64,000 nt of DNA from Lysobacterales bacterium (GTDB taxonomy: Bacteria > Pseudomonadota > Gammaproteobacteria > Xanthomonadales > Ahniellaceae). The stretch spans positions 124,001 to 188,000 of the forward strand of contig JADKHK010000008.1 in NCBI GenBank assembly GCA_016721845.1. The letters run 5' to 3'. Each line of letters opens with the position of its first letter. Position 1 is the first letter of the stretch. Positions 51,647 through 61,801 of this stretch are shown piece by piece. Position numbers and translations under genes: made by a program. The notes beneath the pieces were generated by a model. That model made no database searches, had not been told where the DNA came from, and saw nothing but the letters and a program-made list of their open reading frames with translations.

Positions 51647-52243
51647 TCACGCCACTTCCTGCCAACGCATGAACTTGCGATGGGCGAGAGCAAGCAGATC
51701 GAGGTCTTCATGGGTATCGCCATAGGCGTGGACTTCCGCATAGCGCGCGAGTTCGTAGCGCTCGCGCACGCGACGCGATTTCTCTCTGTTCACGCACTGC
51801 GCACCGGCATAACGTCCGGTCATCACGCCGTCCTTGGCTTCAAGCGTCGAGCTGATCAGTGCCAGCCCGTGCTGCGCGCACCAGTGCTTGAGATAGACAT
51901 CGTAGGCACCCGACACCACGACAATGGTGTCACCTTGCGCCTTGTGTTCGGCGATGCGCGACATCGCTTCGGGGCGCAACACGCCGGGCAGGACATCACG
52001 CGCGAACGCCACGGCCTTGGCTTCATAGTCCGCCTCTGGCATGCCGCGAAATGCCACCCACGCCAACATCGCGCGCAATCGCGAGCCATTCAACAGTCCA
52101 GCGCGGTAAGCAATCACAAACGGCATCAGCATCGGCTTGCCGATCCGCAAACGCCACTTCGGCGCCGCGTAATGCAGAAAATCCGGCAACATCTCGCGCG
52201 TGGTGATGGTGCCGTCGAAATCGAAGAGGACGAGGGTCTTCAC
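51647..52243 (-). CDS. HAD-IB family phosphatase
   Basis: The protein is 198 residues from GTG 52243, which has GGGAG upstream; the first residues then are the catalytic LVLFDFDGTITT. Motif II is VVVSGAYDVYL and motif III is AYGDTHEDLDLL. The helical cap suits phosphoserine- or lysophospholipid-phosphatase-type substrates. A four-base overlap joins it to the next gene upstream. Confidence 0.88.
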   Translation of the reverse strand: MKTLVLFDFDGTITTREMLPDFLHYAAPKWRLRIGKPMLMPFVIAYRAGLLNGSRLRAMLAWVAFRGMPEADYEAKAVAFARDVLPGVLRPEAMSRIAEHKAQGDTIVVVSGAYDVYLKHWCAQHGLALISSTLEAKDGVMTGRYAGAQCVNREKSRRVRERYELARYAEVHAYGDTHEDLDLLALAHRKFMRWQEVA

Positions 52244-52803
52244 ATCACTCCCAGGTTCGCTGTCATGACCTCGCGCACGCTTCCCCGAGTGATGTTTACG
52301 GCGTAGCCCGCTGCGACGCATTCGAATGTGGTGTCGTGGAAAGAAAGCACGAAGTGCCGGAAATTTCGGAAGCGTTCGCTGCGATGGTGTTCGTGAACGG
52401 AATTCATTCGTTCCAGCGTCCGGATCCAGGACGAAGAAGTAACTTCGAATGCGCCGTATGGCCGCAAACCTCGCTGCGCGAGTGGGTGTCCGGAGAACGC
52501 CTCGTCGTTGGGTGGGCCGAAGAATTGTGCGATCGGACGTTCAAAGCGGACAGTCGCGACGTGTTCGTCAGAACTGTCTTCTGTTACCAGTCGAACTGAG
52601 GTTCCGTCCCAATCCGGGTCGACGGTTTCGATGTAGAAAGACACTGACAGGAAGCGCTCCGCGGCGAGCATGCACGGGGTCGGCGCGCCAATGGATGATT
52701 GAGGGACGTCGGTCAACGCCACGACCTCATCTTCGCCATTCACTGTGTAGGCGGCGCCTACTCGAGGATCGCGCACCGCTTTGCCCAACAATCTTTTCAG
52801 CAT
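52240..52803 (-). CDS. unknown protein coupled to the HAD phosphatase
   Basis: This 187-residue protein has no signal peptide or membrane helix and I see no known motif. Segments such as AERFLSVSFYIETVDPDWDG and RNFRHFVLSFHDTTFECVA look like a compact beta-rich fold. It overlaps the HAD gene by four bases and lies 7 bases after rmlD, so it may be in the rml transcript. Confidence 0.6.
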   Translation of the reverse strand: MLKRLLGKAVRDPRVGAAYTVNGEDEVVALTDVPQSSIGAPTPCMLAAERFLSVSFYIETVDPDWDGTSVRLVTEDSSDEHVATVRFERPIAQFFGPPNDEAFSGHPLAQRGLRPYGAFEVTSSSWIRTLERMNSVHEHHRSERFRNFRHFVLSFHDTTFECVAAGYAVNITRGSVREVMTANLGVM

Positions 52804-52810
52804 GGCGTCT

Positions 52811-53728
52811 TCAACTCATACTCAACTCGCCCATCACTCGCGCCAATCCCTCGCTCCAATCCGGCAGCGTGAGGCCGAAGGTGGATTGCAGTTTGGTGGT
52901 GTCGAGCACCGAAACGGCGGGGCGCTTGGCCTTGGTCGGGAATTCGGCGGTGGTGATCGCGGCGACTTCGGGCGCGCGTTCGATCAAGCCTGCGCGGTGG
53001 GCGTGGTCGATAATGCGGCTCGCGAAGCCGTGCCAGGTGGTGTGGCCGTTCGCGGTGAGATGGTAGGTGCCGAAGCGGGCATCGTCGGCGCGCGCGCCGT
53101 GGAGCGCGTGCACGATCAGCGCCGTGGCTTCGGCGATCAGGCGCGCGGGTGTCGGTGTGCCGAACTGGTCGGCGACGACGGTCAGGCGATCGCGTTCGCG
53201 GGCGAGGCGCAGCATGGTGCGCAGGAAGTTGGCGCCGCGCGGGCCATAGACCCAGGCGGTGCGGAAAGTCAGATGTGCCGCGCCCGATTCGCGCAACGCG
53301 ATTTCGCCGGCCAGCTTGCTGCGGCCGTAGGCGCCGAGCGGGCCGGTCGGGTCATTCTCGCGCCAAGAATTCAGCTCGACACCGTCGAAGACATAGTCGG
53401 TCGAGTAGTGCACGACGCGGGCGTCGATGCGTTTCGCCGCGGCACCGATCACGGCCAGTGCGTCGCCATTGATGCGCTGCGCGAGTTCGGGTTCGTCCTC
53501 GGCACGATCGACCGCCGTGTAGGCGGCGGCGTTGACGATCCAGCGTGGTCGCGTGGTCTCGATCAGGGTGCCCAGCGCATCGGCGTCGGCGAGATCGATG
53601 CGCTCGCAGTCGACGCCGCCCGGCAGCACGCCCTTGCGCGTGGTCGCCACGATCGGGCCAAGCGCGGCCAGCGCGCGATGCAGTTCGAAACCGACTTGGC
53701 CGTCGGCGCCGAGCAGCAGGATCGTCAC
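52811..53728 (-). CDS. rmlD: dTDP-4-dehydrorhamnose reductase
   Basis: This 305-residue SDR enzyme makes dTDP-L-rhamnose in the last step. It has the Rossmann motif LLGADGQVG, AAYTAVDRAEDEP, STDYVFDG and the catalytic YGRSKLAGE. It is the last rml gene; its start overlaps the rmlC stop. Confidence 0.96.
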   Translation of the reverse strand: MTILLLGADGQVGFELHRALAALGPIVATTRKGVLPGGVDCERIDLADADALGTLIETTRPRWIVNAAAYTAVDRAEDEPELAQRINGDALAVIGAAAKRIDARVVHYSTDYVFDGVELNSWRENDPTGPLGAYGRSKLAGEIALRESGAAHLTFRTAWVYGPRGANFLRTMLRLARERDRLTVVADQFGTPTPARLIAEATALIVHALHGARADDARFGTYHLTANGHTTWHGFASRIIDHAHRAGLIERAPEVAAITTAEFPTKAKRPAVSVLDTTKLQSTFGLTLPDWSEGLARVMGELSMS

Positions 53729-54278
53729 GGCGAATACACCGGCAGGCGTGCCTCGGGAATGTCGGCGAGGAACGGGGCCTTCAAGTCCTTGTCCGACAGT
53801 GCGGGTTCGGCGATCGGCCAGTCGATCGCCAGCGCGGCATCGTTCCAGCGCAGATTCGCATCGGCGGCGCGGTCATACGGTGTGGTCACTAGGTAGTGGA
53901 ACAACGCGTGTTCGCTGGTCACGACGAAGCCGTGCGCGAAGCCTTCCGGCACCCACATCTGGCGCTTGTTCTCGGCCGACAGCACGGCGGCGGTCCACCG
54001 CCCGAACGTCGGCGAGCCACGGCGGATATCGACGGCGACGTCGTACACCTCGCCCTCGATCACGCTGACGAGTTTGCCCTGCGGATTCGGCCACTGGTAA
54101 TGCAGACCGCGCAATACCCCGCGTGCAGATCGCGACATGTTGGTCTGCACGACATTGAAGTCGAGGCCGTGTTCGGCATAACGCGCGCGGTTCCAGCCCT
54201 CGAAGAAGAAGCCGCGACTGTCGCCGAAGACATCGGGTTCGATCAGCTTGACGCCTGGCAGCGTCGTGTCGATCACCC

Positions 54279-54282
<4 letters not shown>
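53725..54282 (-). CDS. rmlC: dTDP-4-dehydrorhamnose 3,5-epimerase
   Basis: This 185-residue cupin enzyme has LIEPDVFGDSRGFFFEGWN, QTNMSRSARGVLRGLHYQ with the catalytic His, and WVPEGFAHGF. It converts dTDP-4-keto-6-deoxy-glucose to the L-lyxo form. It overlaps both neighbours by four bases. Confidence 0.96.
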
Positions 54283-55157
<875 letters not shown>

Positions 55158-55170
55158 GGTCGTTCCTTGG

Positions 55171-56226
55171 TTATGCGCTGCCGAGGCGTTCGCCGCGGTA
55201 GCTGCCGTCGAGGACGCGACCGCACCAGGCCTGGTGGGCGAGGTACCAGTCGACGGTCCTGGCGATGCCGGATTCGAAGGTTTCGGTCGGGGTCCAGCCG
55301 AGTTCGCCGCGGATCTTGCCGGCGTCGATGGCGTAACGACGGTCGTGGCCGGGGCGGTCGCGGACGTAGGTGATCAGGTCGGTGCGTGTCGTGCCGTTCG
55401 GGCGCGGGCGGCGCTCGTCGACGAGCCGGATGATCGTGTTCACGACGTCGATGTTCATCATCTCGGCATTGCCGCCGACGTTGTAGACCTCGCCGACACG
55501 GCCGCGCTCAAGCACGGTGCGGATGGCACGACAGTGGTCGAGCACATACAGCCAGTCGCGCACGTTCTTGCCGTCGCCGTAGACCGGCAGCGGCTGGTCC
55601 ATCAGCGCCTTCTGGATCATCAGCGGCACGAGCTTTTCCGGGAACTGGTAGGGCCCGTAGTTGTTCGAGCAATTCGTGGTCAATACCGGCAGGCCGTAGG
55701 TGTGATGCCAGGCCCGGACCAGATGATCGCTCGCGGCCTTGCTGGCCGAATACGGCGAGTTCGGGGCGTACGGCGTGTCTTCGCGGAAGGCGCCGGTATC
55801 GCCGAGCGAGCCGTAGACCTCGTCAGTCGAGACATGCAGGAAGCGGAAGGCCGACTTCTCCGGCTCGGGCAGTTCGCGCCAGTAGCCGAGCGTCGCCTGC
55901 AGCAGGTTCATGGTGCCGACGACATTGGTCTGAATGAAGGTGCCGGGGCCGTCGATCGAGCGGTCGACATGGCTTTCGGCCGCGAAGTTGACGACGGCAC
56001 TCGGCTGGTACTGCTTCAGCAGCTGCGCGACGAGGTCGCGATCGCCGATGTCGCCCTGCACGAACTTGTGGTGCGGGCTGCGTTCCAGCGACGCCAGGGT
56101 GTCGAGGTTGCCGGCATAGGTCAGTGCATCGAGGTTGATGATGCGGTGTTCACCGCCGCCGACCAGGTCCAGCACGAAATTGCCGCCGATGAAGCCGGCG
56201 CCGCCGGTAACAAGAAGTGTCTGCAT
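55171..56226 (-). CDS. rmlB: dTDP-glucose 4,6-dehydratase
   Basis: The protein is 351 residues from ATG 56226. SDR motifs are LVTGGAGFIGGNFV, HVSTDEVYG, catalytic YSASKAASDHLV, and the NNYGPYQFPEKL substrate segment. It is the first gene of rmlBACD, which supplies dTDP-L-rhamnose for LPS or exopolysaccharide. The 70-bp gap to the divergent AraC-type gene should hold its promoter. Confidence 0.97.
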   Translation of the reverse strand: MQTLLVTGGAGFIGGNFVLDLVGGGEHRIINLDALTYAGNLDTLASLERSPHHKFVQGDIGDRDLVAQLLKQYQPSAVVNFAAESHVDRSIDGPGTFIQTNVVGTMNLLQATLGYWRELPEPEKSAFRFLHVSTDEVYGSLGDTGAFREDTPYAPNSPYSASKAASDHLVRAWHHTYGLPVLTTNCSNNYGPYQFPEKLVPLMIQKALMDQPLPVYGDGKNVRDWLYVLDHCRAIRTVLERGRVGEVYNVGGNAEMMNIDVVNTIIRLVDERRPRPNGTTRTDLITYVRDRPGHDRRYAIDAGKIRGELGWTPTETFESGIARTVDWYLAHQAWCGRVLDGSYRGERLGSA

Positions 56227-56296
56227 GAATCCGGAGTCCTTGGACAGGACGCCATCATACCGGGACACTGTGGACGACTTGGCTCGGGACGGTGAC

Positions 56297-57331
56297 ATGA
56301 CGGTGGTACTGGCAGCGTTGGCAGGGTTCTCGATCGGGATGGCCGGTCTGCTGGCCGTGGCGATGGGCACGGCCTATCGGGATCTTCCGCTGTCCTGGAC
56401 CGCTCGCTTCGGCGGTGGGGTGATGCTCGCGGGTCTGGCGCACACCTCCTGGCACCATATCGGGTTCGCGGCTCTGGTCGATGCGGCGCCCGCGCCGATC
56501 TATGGTTGGGGGCTCTTCCTGCAATCGCTCGGTTTCTATCTGCTGCTGCGCGGGCTGCTGCAACCGGCTGGCCTGCCGCATCGGCTGGATGGGCTGCTGG
56601 TGGCCGCCGTGCTCGGCCTGGCCGAATTGACCCCGCCGACCCTGGCCATCCCGGTGTCGTTGGCGTTGGGGACGGGTTTTGCCCTGCATCTTGCTGCGCT
56701 GCTGTATCGCTTGCGGACCACCCGCAGGTGGTTCCGGGTCGAACTTCCAGTGGTCGGTTTGTTCGCGCTGATGGGGCTGATCGTGGCGGTGACCGGCTGG
56801 CTGACGCCAGGCACGATCGGCTGGCCGCAGTTCGCGCTGGTGTATTCGCTCCAGATCGCCGCGGCCTTCCTGCTCGTCGGCTGGTTGCTGTTGGCGGTAC
56901 CGGACCTGGCGAACAAGACCCAGGAAGCGGTGGCGGTCAGTTATGCGCAATCGAGTCTCGGTCGGGTCGATGTCGATGCGGCTTCCGAACGGTTGCGGCA
57001 ATTGTTCGAGCATGAACGGGTCTACCGCGACGAGGCCCTGAGCCTGTCCAAGGTCGCCGCCCTGGTCGAGCTGAGCGCGCACCAGCTGTCGGAACTGCTC
57101 AATGCCCGGTTTGGCCTCGGCTTTTCCCGCTATGTGCGCCAGTACCGCGTCGCGGCCGCGCGGCGCATGCTGGTCGAGGAACCGCGCGCCTCGGTGCTGT
57201 CGGTCGGCCTGTCGGTCGGGTTCGGTTCGCAATCGACCTTCTACGTCGCCTTCAAGGACGAGGTCGGCGTGGTCCCGGGCGAATATCGGCGGCGACAACT
57301 CGGTCCGGATGCATCATCTGTTCCGGAATGA
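56297..57331 (+). CDS. membrane-anchored AraC-family regulator
   Basis: This 344-residue protein has about six or seven hydrophobic segments in residues ~1-220. A C-terminal AraC-type DNA-binding domain (residues ~245-340) follows: LSKVAALVELSAHQLSELLN as the first helix-turn-helix and VLSVGLSVGFGSQSTFYVAFKD as the second. It would bind DNA from the membrane. It is divergent from rmlB and may regulate it or the next small gene; both are inferences. Confidence 0.88.
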   Translation: MTVVLAALAGFSIGMAGLLAVAMGTAYRDLPLSWTARFGGGVMLAGLAHTSWHHIGFAALVDAAPAPIYGWGLFLQSLGFYLLLRGLLQPAGLPHRLDGLLVAAVLGLAELTPPTLAIPVSLALGTGFALHLAALLYRLRTTRRWFRVELPVVGLFALMGLIVAVTGWLTPGTIGWPQFALVYSLQIAAAFLLVGWLLLAVPDLANKTQEAVAVSYAQSSLGRVDVDAASERLRQLFEHERVYRDEALSLSKVAALVELSAHQLSELLNARFGLGFSRYVRQYRVAAARRMLVEEPRASVLSVGLSVGFGSQSTFYVAFKDEVGVVPGEYRRRQLGPDASSVPE

Positions 57332-57400
57332 TCGTTTCGGACGACGCCTGGCGTCGCGGCCGCGCATGCTGACCTCCGGTTCATCCAACGGAGTACTGCC

Positions 57401-57847
57401 ATGCTGTCGATTACCGATTCTTCTGCTATCCACCTGGCCTATGCCTGCTATCTGGCCATCTCGGTCGCGCTGACCATCTGGGTGGCGCGGGCGCTGTCCA
57501 GCACCGGCGAAACCTTCCTGATCCGCTGCTTCGGCCAGGACCAGGAGCTGGCGCGTTCCACCAACCATCTGCTGGTCATCGGTTTCTACCTGGTCAACCT
57601 CGGCTTCATCTGTTATCGCCTCGGCTTCTGGACACCCGGCGAGCGGGACATCGCCGCTGAAGTCACGTCGCGGGTCGGCGTCACCCTGCTGGTGCTCGGC
57701 GCCATGCACTTCTTCAACATGGTGATGATCGCGCGCATGGGTCGCACCGTCAGTGCCTGGCTCGCCGAACAGGCCCCGACGTCGGAACTGCCCGATTCGC
57801 TGGACTCGGCAGGACCGCGCATGCCGCCGCCCTTGCCCCGCCGCTGA
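57401..57847 (+). CDS. membrane protein of unknown function
   Basis: This 148-residue protein has three or four hydrophobic segments (LAYACYLAISVALTIWVARA, LLVIGFYLVNLGFICYRL, VGVTLLVLGAMHFFNMVMI) and a proline-rich tail (GPRMPPPLPRR). It lies 69 bases after the AraC-type gene, same strand. I do not recognise the family. Confidence 0.7.
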   Translation: MLSITDSSAIHLAYACYLAISVALTIWVARALSSTGETFLIRCFGQDQELARSTNHLLVIGFYLVNLGFICYRLGFWTPGERDIAAEVTSRVGVTLLVLGAMHFFNMVMIARMGRTVSAWLAEQAPTSELPDSLDSAGPRMPPPLPRR

Positions 57848-57857
57848 ACCCAAACGA

Positions 57858-57881
57858 AGCGCCCTCCATCCGGAGGGCGCT
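57858..57881. terminator. bidirectional hairpin between convergent genes
   Basis: AGCGCCCTCC pairs with GGAGGGCGCT around ATCC, between the membrane gene and ssb stops. T runs are weak on both sides. Confidence 0.5.
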
Positions 57882-57905
57882 GGGGCTTGCGTCGATAGGC
57901 AGGTT

Positions 57906-58430
57906 TTAGAACGGAATTTCGTCGTCGTCGAAGGGCGTATTGCTCGGCTGCGGCGCTGCTGGGCGGCTGCTGCCACCGCCGCCGCCGCGATCCGACCCGC
58001 CGTAATTGCCGCCACCGCCACCGCCACCGCTGCGCGGGGCGTTGCTGCGTTCCGGGCGTTCGCTGCGGGAGCCGCCGCCTTCGCCGGCGCCCGGCTTGCC
58101 GCCAAGCATCTGCATCTCGTTGGCGATGATGTCGGTGCTGAAGCGCTCGATGCCTTCCTTGTCGGTGTACTTGTCGGTGCGCAACGACCCTTCGACGTAG
58201 ACCTGGCTGCCCTTGCGCAGGTATTCACCGGCGATTTCGGCCAGCTTGCCGAAGAACTTGATGCGGTGCCATTCGGTCCGTTCCTGTTTCTCGCCGGTCT
58301 GCTTGTCGTTCCACGACTCGGACGTGGCGATGCGGATCGACGTGATCGCGCCGCCACTCTGGGTGTATCGGGTTTCGGGATCGGCGCCGAGATTGCCGAC
58401 CAGGATGACTTTGTTGACGCCGCGGGACAT
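57906..58430 (-). CDS. ssb: single-stranded DNA-binding protein
   Basis: The protein is 174 residues from ATG 58430. The OB-fold core is VNKVILVGNLGADPETRYTQ, ATSESWNDKQTGEKQERTEW and EGSLRTDKYTDKEG. A Gly-rich linker (GGGGGGGNYGG) leads to the conserved acidic tip DDDEIPF that recruits repair and replication proteins. The gene is divergent from ispB. Confidence 0.97.
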   Translation of the reverse strand: MSRGVNKVILVGNLGADPETRYTQSGGAITSIRIATSESWNDKQTGEKQERTEWHRIKFFGKLAEIAGEYLRKGSQVYVEGSLRTDKYTDKEGIERFSTDIIANEMQMLGGKPGAGEGGGSRSERPERSNAPRSGGGGGGGNYGGSDRGGGGGSSRPAAPQPSNTPFDDDEIPF

Positions 58431-58601
58431 GGAAACTCCTTGAATCGAAACGGGCGAGGGCGGGAGCGCCTTCGAGGACCGGCATCTTCGCGCATCGTGC
58501 CGGCGGACGAAAGCCGGCGCCGTCGCAAATGCCGTTGCGAAATGTCGGATCAACGGGGCGTCAGCCTATAATCGACGAGTCTCAGATCCTGCGAGTTGTC
58601 C

Positions 58602-59609
58602 GTGTCTGCCATCGCGTCCGCCGCGTCCCCGCTGTTGCCTGTCCGCTTTGACGAAGTCCGTGCCCACGCCGAGCCCGGCATGGCCGAGGTCGATCGCCTC
58701 ATCCGGCGCCGGCTCGGTTCGGACGTGATGCTGGTGAACCAGGTCGCCGAACACATCGTCAGTGGGGGCGGCAAGCGCCTGCGGCCGATGCTGGTGCTGC
58801 TGGCGGCCGAAGCGGCGGGTTATCGCGGCACGCAGCACTTCCAGGCGGCGGCGGTGATCGAATTCATCCACACCGCGACCTTGCTGCACGACGACGTCGT
58901 CGACGAGTCCGACTTGCGCCGTGGCCGCCGCACCGCAAACGCGGTGTTCGGCAATGCCGCCAGCGTGCTGGTCGGCGACTACCTGTATTCGCGCGCCTTC
59001 CAGCTGATGGTCGAACTCGAGCGCATGCGCATCATGCAGGTGATGGCCGACACCACCAACCAGATTGCCGAAGGCGAAGTGCTGCAGTTGATGCACATCG
59101 GCAATCCGGACACCGACGAGGCCGCGTATCTGCGCGTGATCGAGCGCAAGACCGCGGTGCTGTTCGCGGCGGCGTGCCGTGTCGGCGCGATCCTTGCCGA
59201 CGCGCCGAAAGTCGTTGAAGACGCGCTCGCCGATTACGGCATGGCGCTCGGCATGGCCTTCCAGATCGCCGATGACGTGCTCGACTACGTGTCGGATGCC
59301 GACACGATGGGCAAGAACGTGGGCGACGATCTCGCCGAAGGCAAGCCGACGCTGCCGTTGATCCACGCGCTCCAGCATGCCGATGCGGAATCGGCGCAGA
59401 CCATTCGCCGCGTCATCGAAACCGGTGGCCTCGATTCGCTCGACCGAGTCATCGGCGCGATCCGCGACAGCGGTGCGATCGACTACAGCGTCGCGCGCGC
59501 GCAAGGCTATGCCGATGCGGCGCATCGCGCGTTGAACGCTTTGCCGGACAGCGTCGCGCGCGCAAGTCTGGACACGCTCGCGCGCTATGCGATTTGCCGC
59601 GATCACTGA
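58602..59609 (+). CDS. ispB: octaprenyl-type diphosphate synthase
   Basis: This protein of about 335 residues is an all-trans polyprenyl synthase. The first Asp-rich motif is LLHDDVVDESDLRRG, the second is QIADDVLDYVSD, and GGGKRLRPMLVLL precedes them. Such enzymes make the ubiquinone side chain. The start is unclear: GTG 58602 or TTG 58596, both without a strong ribosome site. Confidence 0.93.
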   Translation: MSAIASAASPLLPVRFDEVRAHAEPGMAEVDRLIRRRLGSDVMLVNQVAEHIVSGGGKRLRPMLVLLAAEAAGYRGTQHFQAAAVIEFIHTATLLHDDVVDESDLRRGRRTANAVFGNAASVLVGDYLYSRAFQLMVELERMRIMQVMADTTNQIAEGEVLQLMHIGNPDTDEAAYLRVIERKTAVLFAAACRVGAILADAPKVVEDALADYGMALGMAFQIADDVLDYVSDADTMGKNVGDDLAEGKPTLPLIHALQHADAESAQTIRRVIETGGLDSLDRVIGAIRDSGAIDYSVARAQGYADAAHRALNALPDSVARASLDTLARYAICRDH

Positions 59610-59682
59610 ATCGCGCCATCATCCGCAGCAATGGCGTGTCCCGGAATGCCGGGCCATTCTCGACGTCCGAGAGGCGGGATAG

Positions 59683-60339
59683 ATGGATCTTGAAGCGCAC
59701 GATCAGGCTCCGGAATTGCGCGGACTGGTGTTCGTGGTCGACGACGATCCAGGCATGCGCTCGGCATTGACCCGGCTGTTCATCTCCGCCGGGGCAAAGG
59801 TGTCGTCCTTCGATTCCGGCCAGCAGCTGCTTGCGGAAGAACGCCTCGATGAAGTCGACTGCATCGTGCTCGACCTCAGGATGCCGCAGATGAGTGGCCT
59901 GCAAGTGCAGGCGGCGCTGAACGATCGCCAATGCCGCGCGCCGACGCTGTTCCTGACCGGTGCCGCCGATGTGCCCGCCGCCGTGTCGGCGATGCAGGGC
60001 GGCGCATTCGACTTCATCGAGAAGCCTTTCGACAACACCCATCTGCTCGCCCGCGTTCGCTCCGCCATCCAGCACGGCATCCAGCAACGCCATCCGGCGA
60101 AGTCTCAACAGGCCACAGAGCTGGCCGATTTCCGGCGCAGGTTGTCGTTGCTGACGCCGCGCGAACAACAAGTGCTGACGCAGGTCGTCACCGGACAGAC
60201 CAGCAAGCAGATCGCGCGTACGCTCGGGGCCAGTCATCGCACGATCGAAATCCATCGTGCGCACGTGATGGAGAAGCTTGCGGCCGCGACACTGGCGGAC
60301 CTCGTCCGCATGCATATCCTGTCGAGCGCAGCCAACTAG
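59683..60339 (+). CDS. FixJ/NarL-type response regulator
   Basis: This 218-residue protein has a receiver with VVDDDPGMR, phosphorylation site CIVLDLRMPQMSGL and DFIEKPFD, and a C-terminal LuxR-type HTH (LTPREQQVLTQVVTGQTSKQ, RTIEIHRAHVMEKL). It is typical of the FixJ/TodT group. It begins a run of signalling genes; its kinase may be the one at 60473 or at 62787. Confidence 0.93.
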   Translation: MDLEAHDQAPELRGLVFVVDDDPGMRSALTRLFISAGAKVSSFDSGQQLLAEERLDEVDCIVLDLRMPQMSGLQVQAALNDRQCRAPTLFLTGAADVPAAVSAMQGGAFDFIEKPFDNTHLLARVRSAIQHGIQQRHPAKSQQATELADFRRRLSLLTPREQQVLTQVVTGQTSKQIARTLGASHRTIEIHRAHVMEKLAAATLADLVRMHILSSAAN

Positions 60340-60472
60340 CGGGCAAGCCCGGCGCATAGGTATCCGTGCGTATGGAAGCGTGATCGTGCAGCGCCTAGGC
60401 TGTGCTCATGGACAATCGTTCTTCGTCGAAATTCGTCGATGCAGGAGTGATGTCAGCCGCCGGGAGCTTGCC

Positions 60473-61801
60473 ATGCCGATCGTCTCACTCGACACTTCAT
60501 CCGCGGACGCCGGCGTCAGCGAGCGTCGTTCCAACGGTTCGTTTGCTCCGCCCGGAGGGTCAGCTGTGTCGATCGAGCCGTTGCTGCGCACCGCACTGAA
60601 AGATTTCCCCGGCGGCGTCTGGCTGCTGGATCCCGATGGACAGATCGTGGTCCGCAATACCATTGCGAAGGATCTGGAGTTGCGACGCTGGCGGGTCGGC
60701 GAGCGCATCGCGACGATGTGGGAGGCGGTTTTCGATCCGCGGCTTCAGGCGAAATTGCGCGAGTGGGGGCGCTATTGTGCCGAATTCGAACTGGTGACCG
60801 ACAGCGTCGAAATCGCGCTGGTCAGTCGCGTCGAACTCCAGCTCGCCCTGGTCGAGGACGCCGATGGCGCGCTGCTCGGCATGTCGATCCACTCGCGCGA
60901 CACCAGCCGCGAATGGTCGCGTGAACAGGCGCTCCAGGATCGTCATGTCGAGCTCGAGCACGCCTACAGCCAACTGAAGCAGGCGCAACTGCAACTGCTG
61001 CAATCCGAGAAAATGGCGTCGATCGGCCAGCTTGCCGCGGGTGTCGCGCATGAAATCAACAATCCGATCGGCTACGTGCATTCCAACCTCGGCACCCTCA
61101 AGGGATATGTGCAGAGCCTGTTGTCACTGATCGATGTCTACGAGCGAACGGGTACCTCGTCGCCGCAAGTGGCCGAACTGCGCGGTCGGGTCGATTTCGA
61201 ATACCTGAAGGGCGATCTGCCGCAGCTGGTCGAGGAAAGCCGCGAGGGCATCTCGCGCGTCCGCAAGATCGTCGGTGACCTGCGCAACTTCTCGCATGCC
61301 GGCCAGATCGCGAGCGAAGAATGGATCATGGCCGATATCCATCACGGCCTGGAAAGCACGCTCAACATCGTCTGGAACGAGCTGAAATACAAGGTGGAAC
61401 TGACCCGGGACTATGCCGATCTGCCCTTGATCGAATGCATGCCCGCGCAATTGAATCAGGTCTTCATGAATCTCTTGATCAATGCCGGTCAATCGATTCG
61501 CGAGCAAGGACGGATCGTCCTTGGCACTCGCATGGTCAACGACAACGAGATCGAAGTCTCCGTGGCCGACAGTGGCGAGGGCATCGCGCCGGAGCACCTG
61601 CAGCGCATCTTCGATCCGTTCTTCACCACCAAGCCGGTCGGTGCCGGTACCGGGCTTGGCCTGTCGCTCTCCTACGGCATCATCCAGAAGCACAATGGAA
61701 GCATTCGCGCCGAGAGCAAGCTCGGCGCTGGAACGACCTTCATCGTGCGCCTGCCCGTTCAGCAGCCCGTTCGTGAACCCATCCAGGGAGTCGTGTCGTG
61801 A
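60473..61801 (+). CDS. soluble PAS-type sensor histidine kinase
   Basis: The protein is 442 residues from ATG 60473 (GGGAG upstream). It has a PAS-like N-terminus (FPGGVWLLDPDGQIVVRN), a coiled-coil linker, the phospho-His site GVAHEINNPIGYVHSNLGTL, and an HATPase with NQVFMNLLINAG, VADSGEGIAPE and GAGTGLGLSLSYGIIQKH. No membrane helix is present. Its stop overlaps the next GTG start (GTGA), a clear kinase/receiver pair. Confidence 0.92.
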   Translation: MPIVSLDTSSADAGVSERRSNGSFAPPGGSAVSIEPLLRTALKDFPGGVWLLDPDGQIVVRNTIAKDLELRRWRVGERIATMWEAVFDPRLQAKLREWGRYCAEFELVTDSVEIALVSRVELQLALVEDADGALLGMSIHSRDTSREWSREQALQDRHVELEHAYSQLKQAQLQLLQSEKMASIGQLAAGVAHEINNPIGYVHSNLGTLKGYVQSLLSLIDVYERTGTSSPQVAELRGRVDFEYLKGDLPQLVEESREGISRVRKIVGDLRNFSHAGQIASEEWIMADIHHGLESTLNIVWNELKYKVELTRDYADLPLIECMPAQLNQVFMNLLINAGQSIREQGRIVLGTRMVNDNEIEVSVADSGEGIAPEHLQRIFDPFFTTKPVGAGTGLGLSLSYGIIQKHNGSIRAESKLGAGTTFIVRLPVQQPVREPIQGVVS

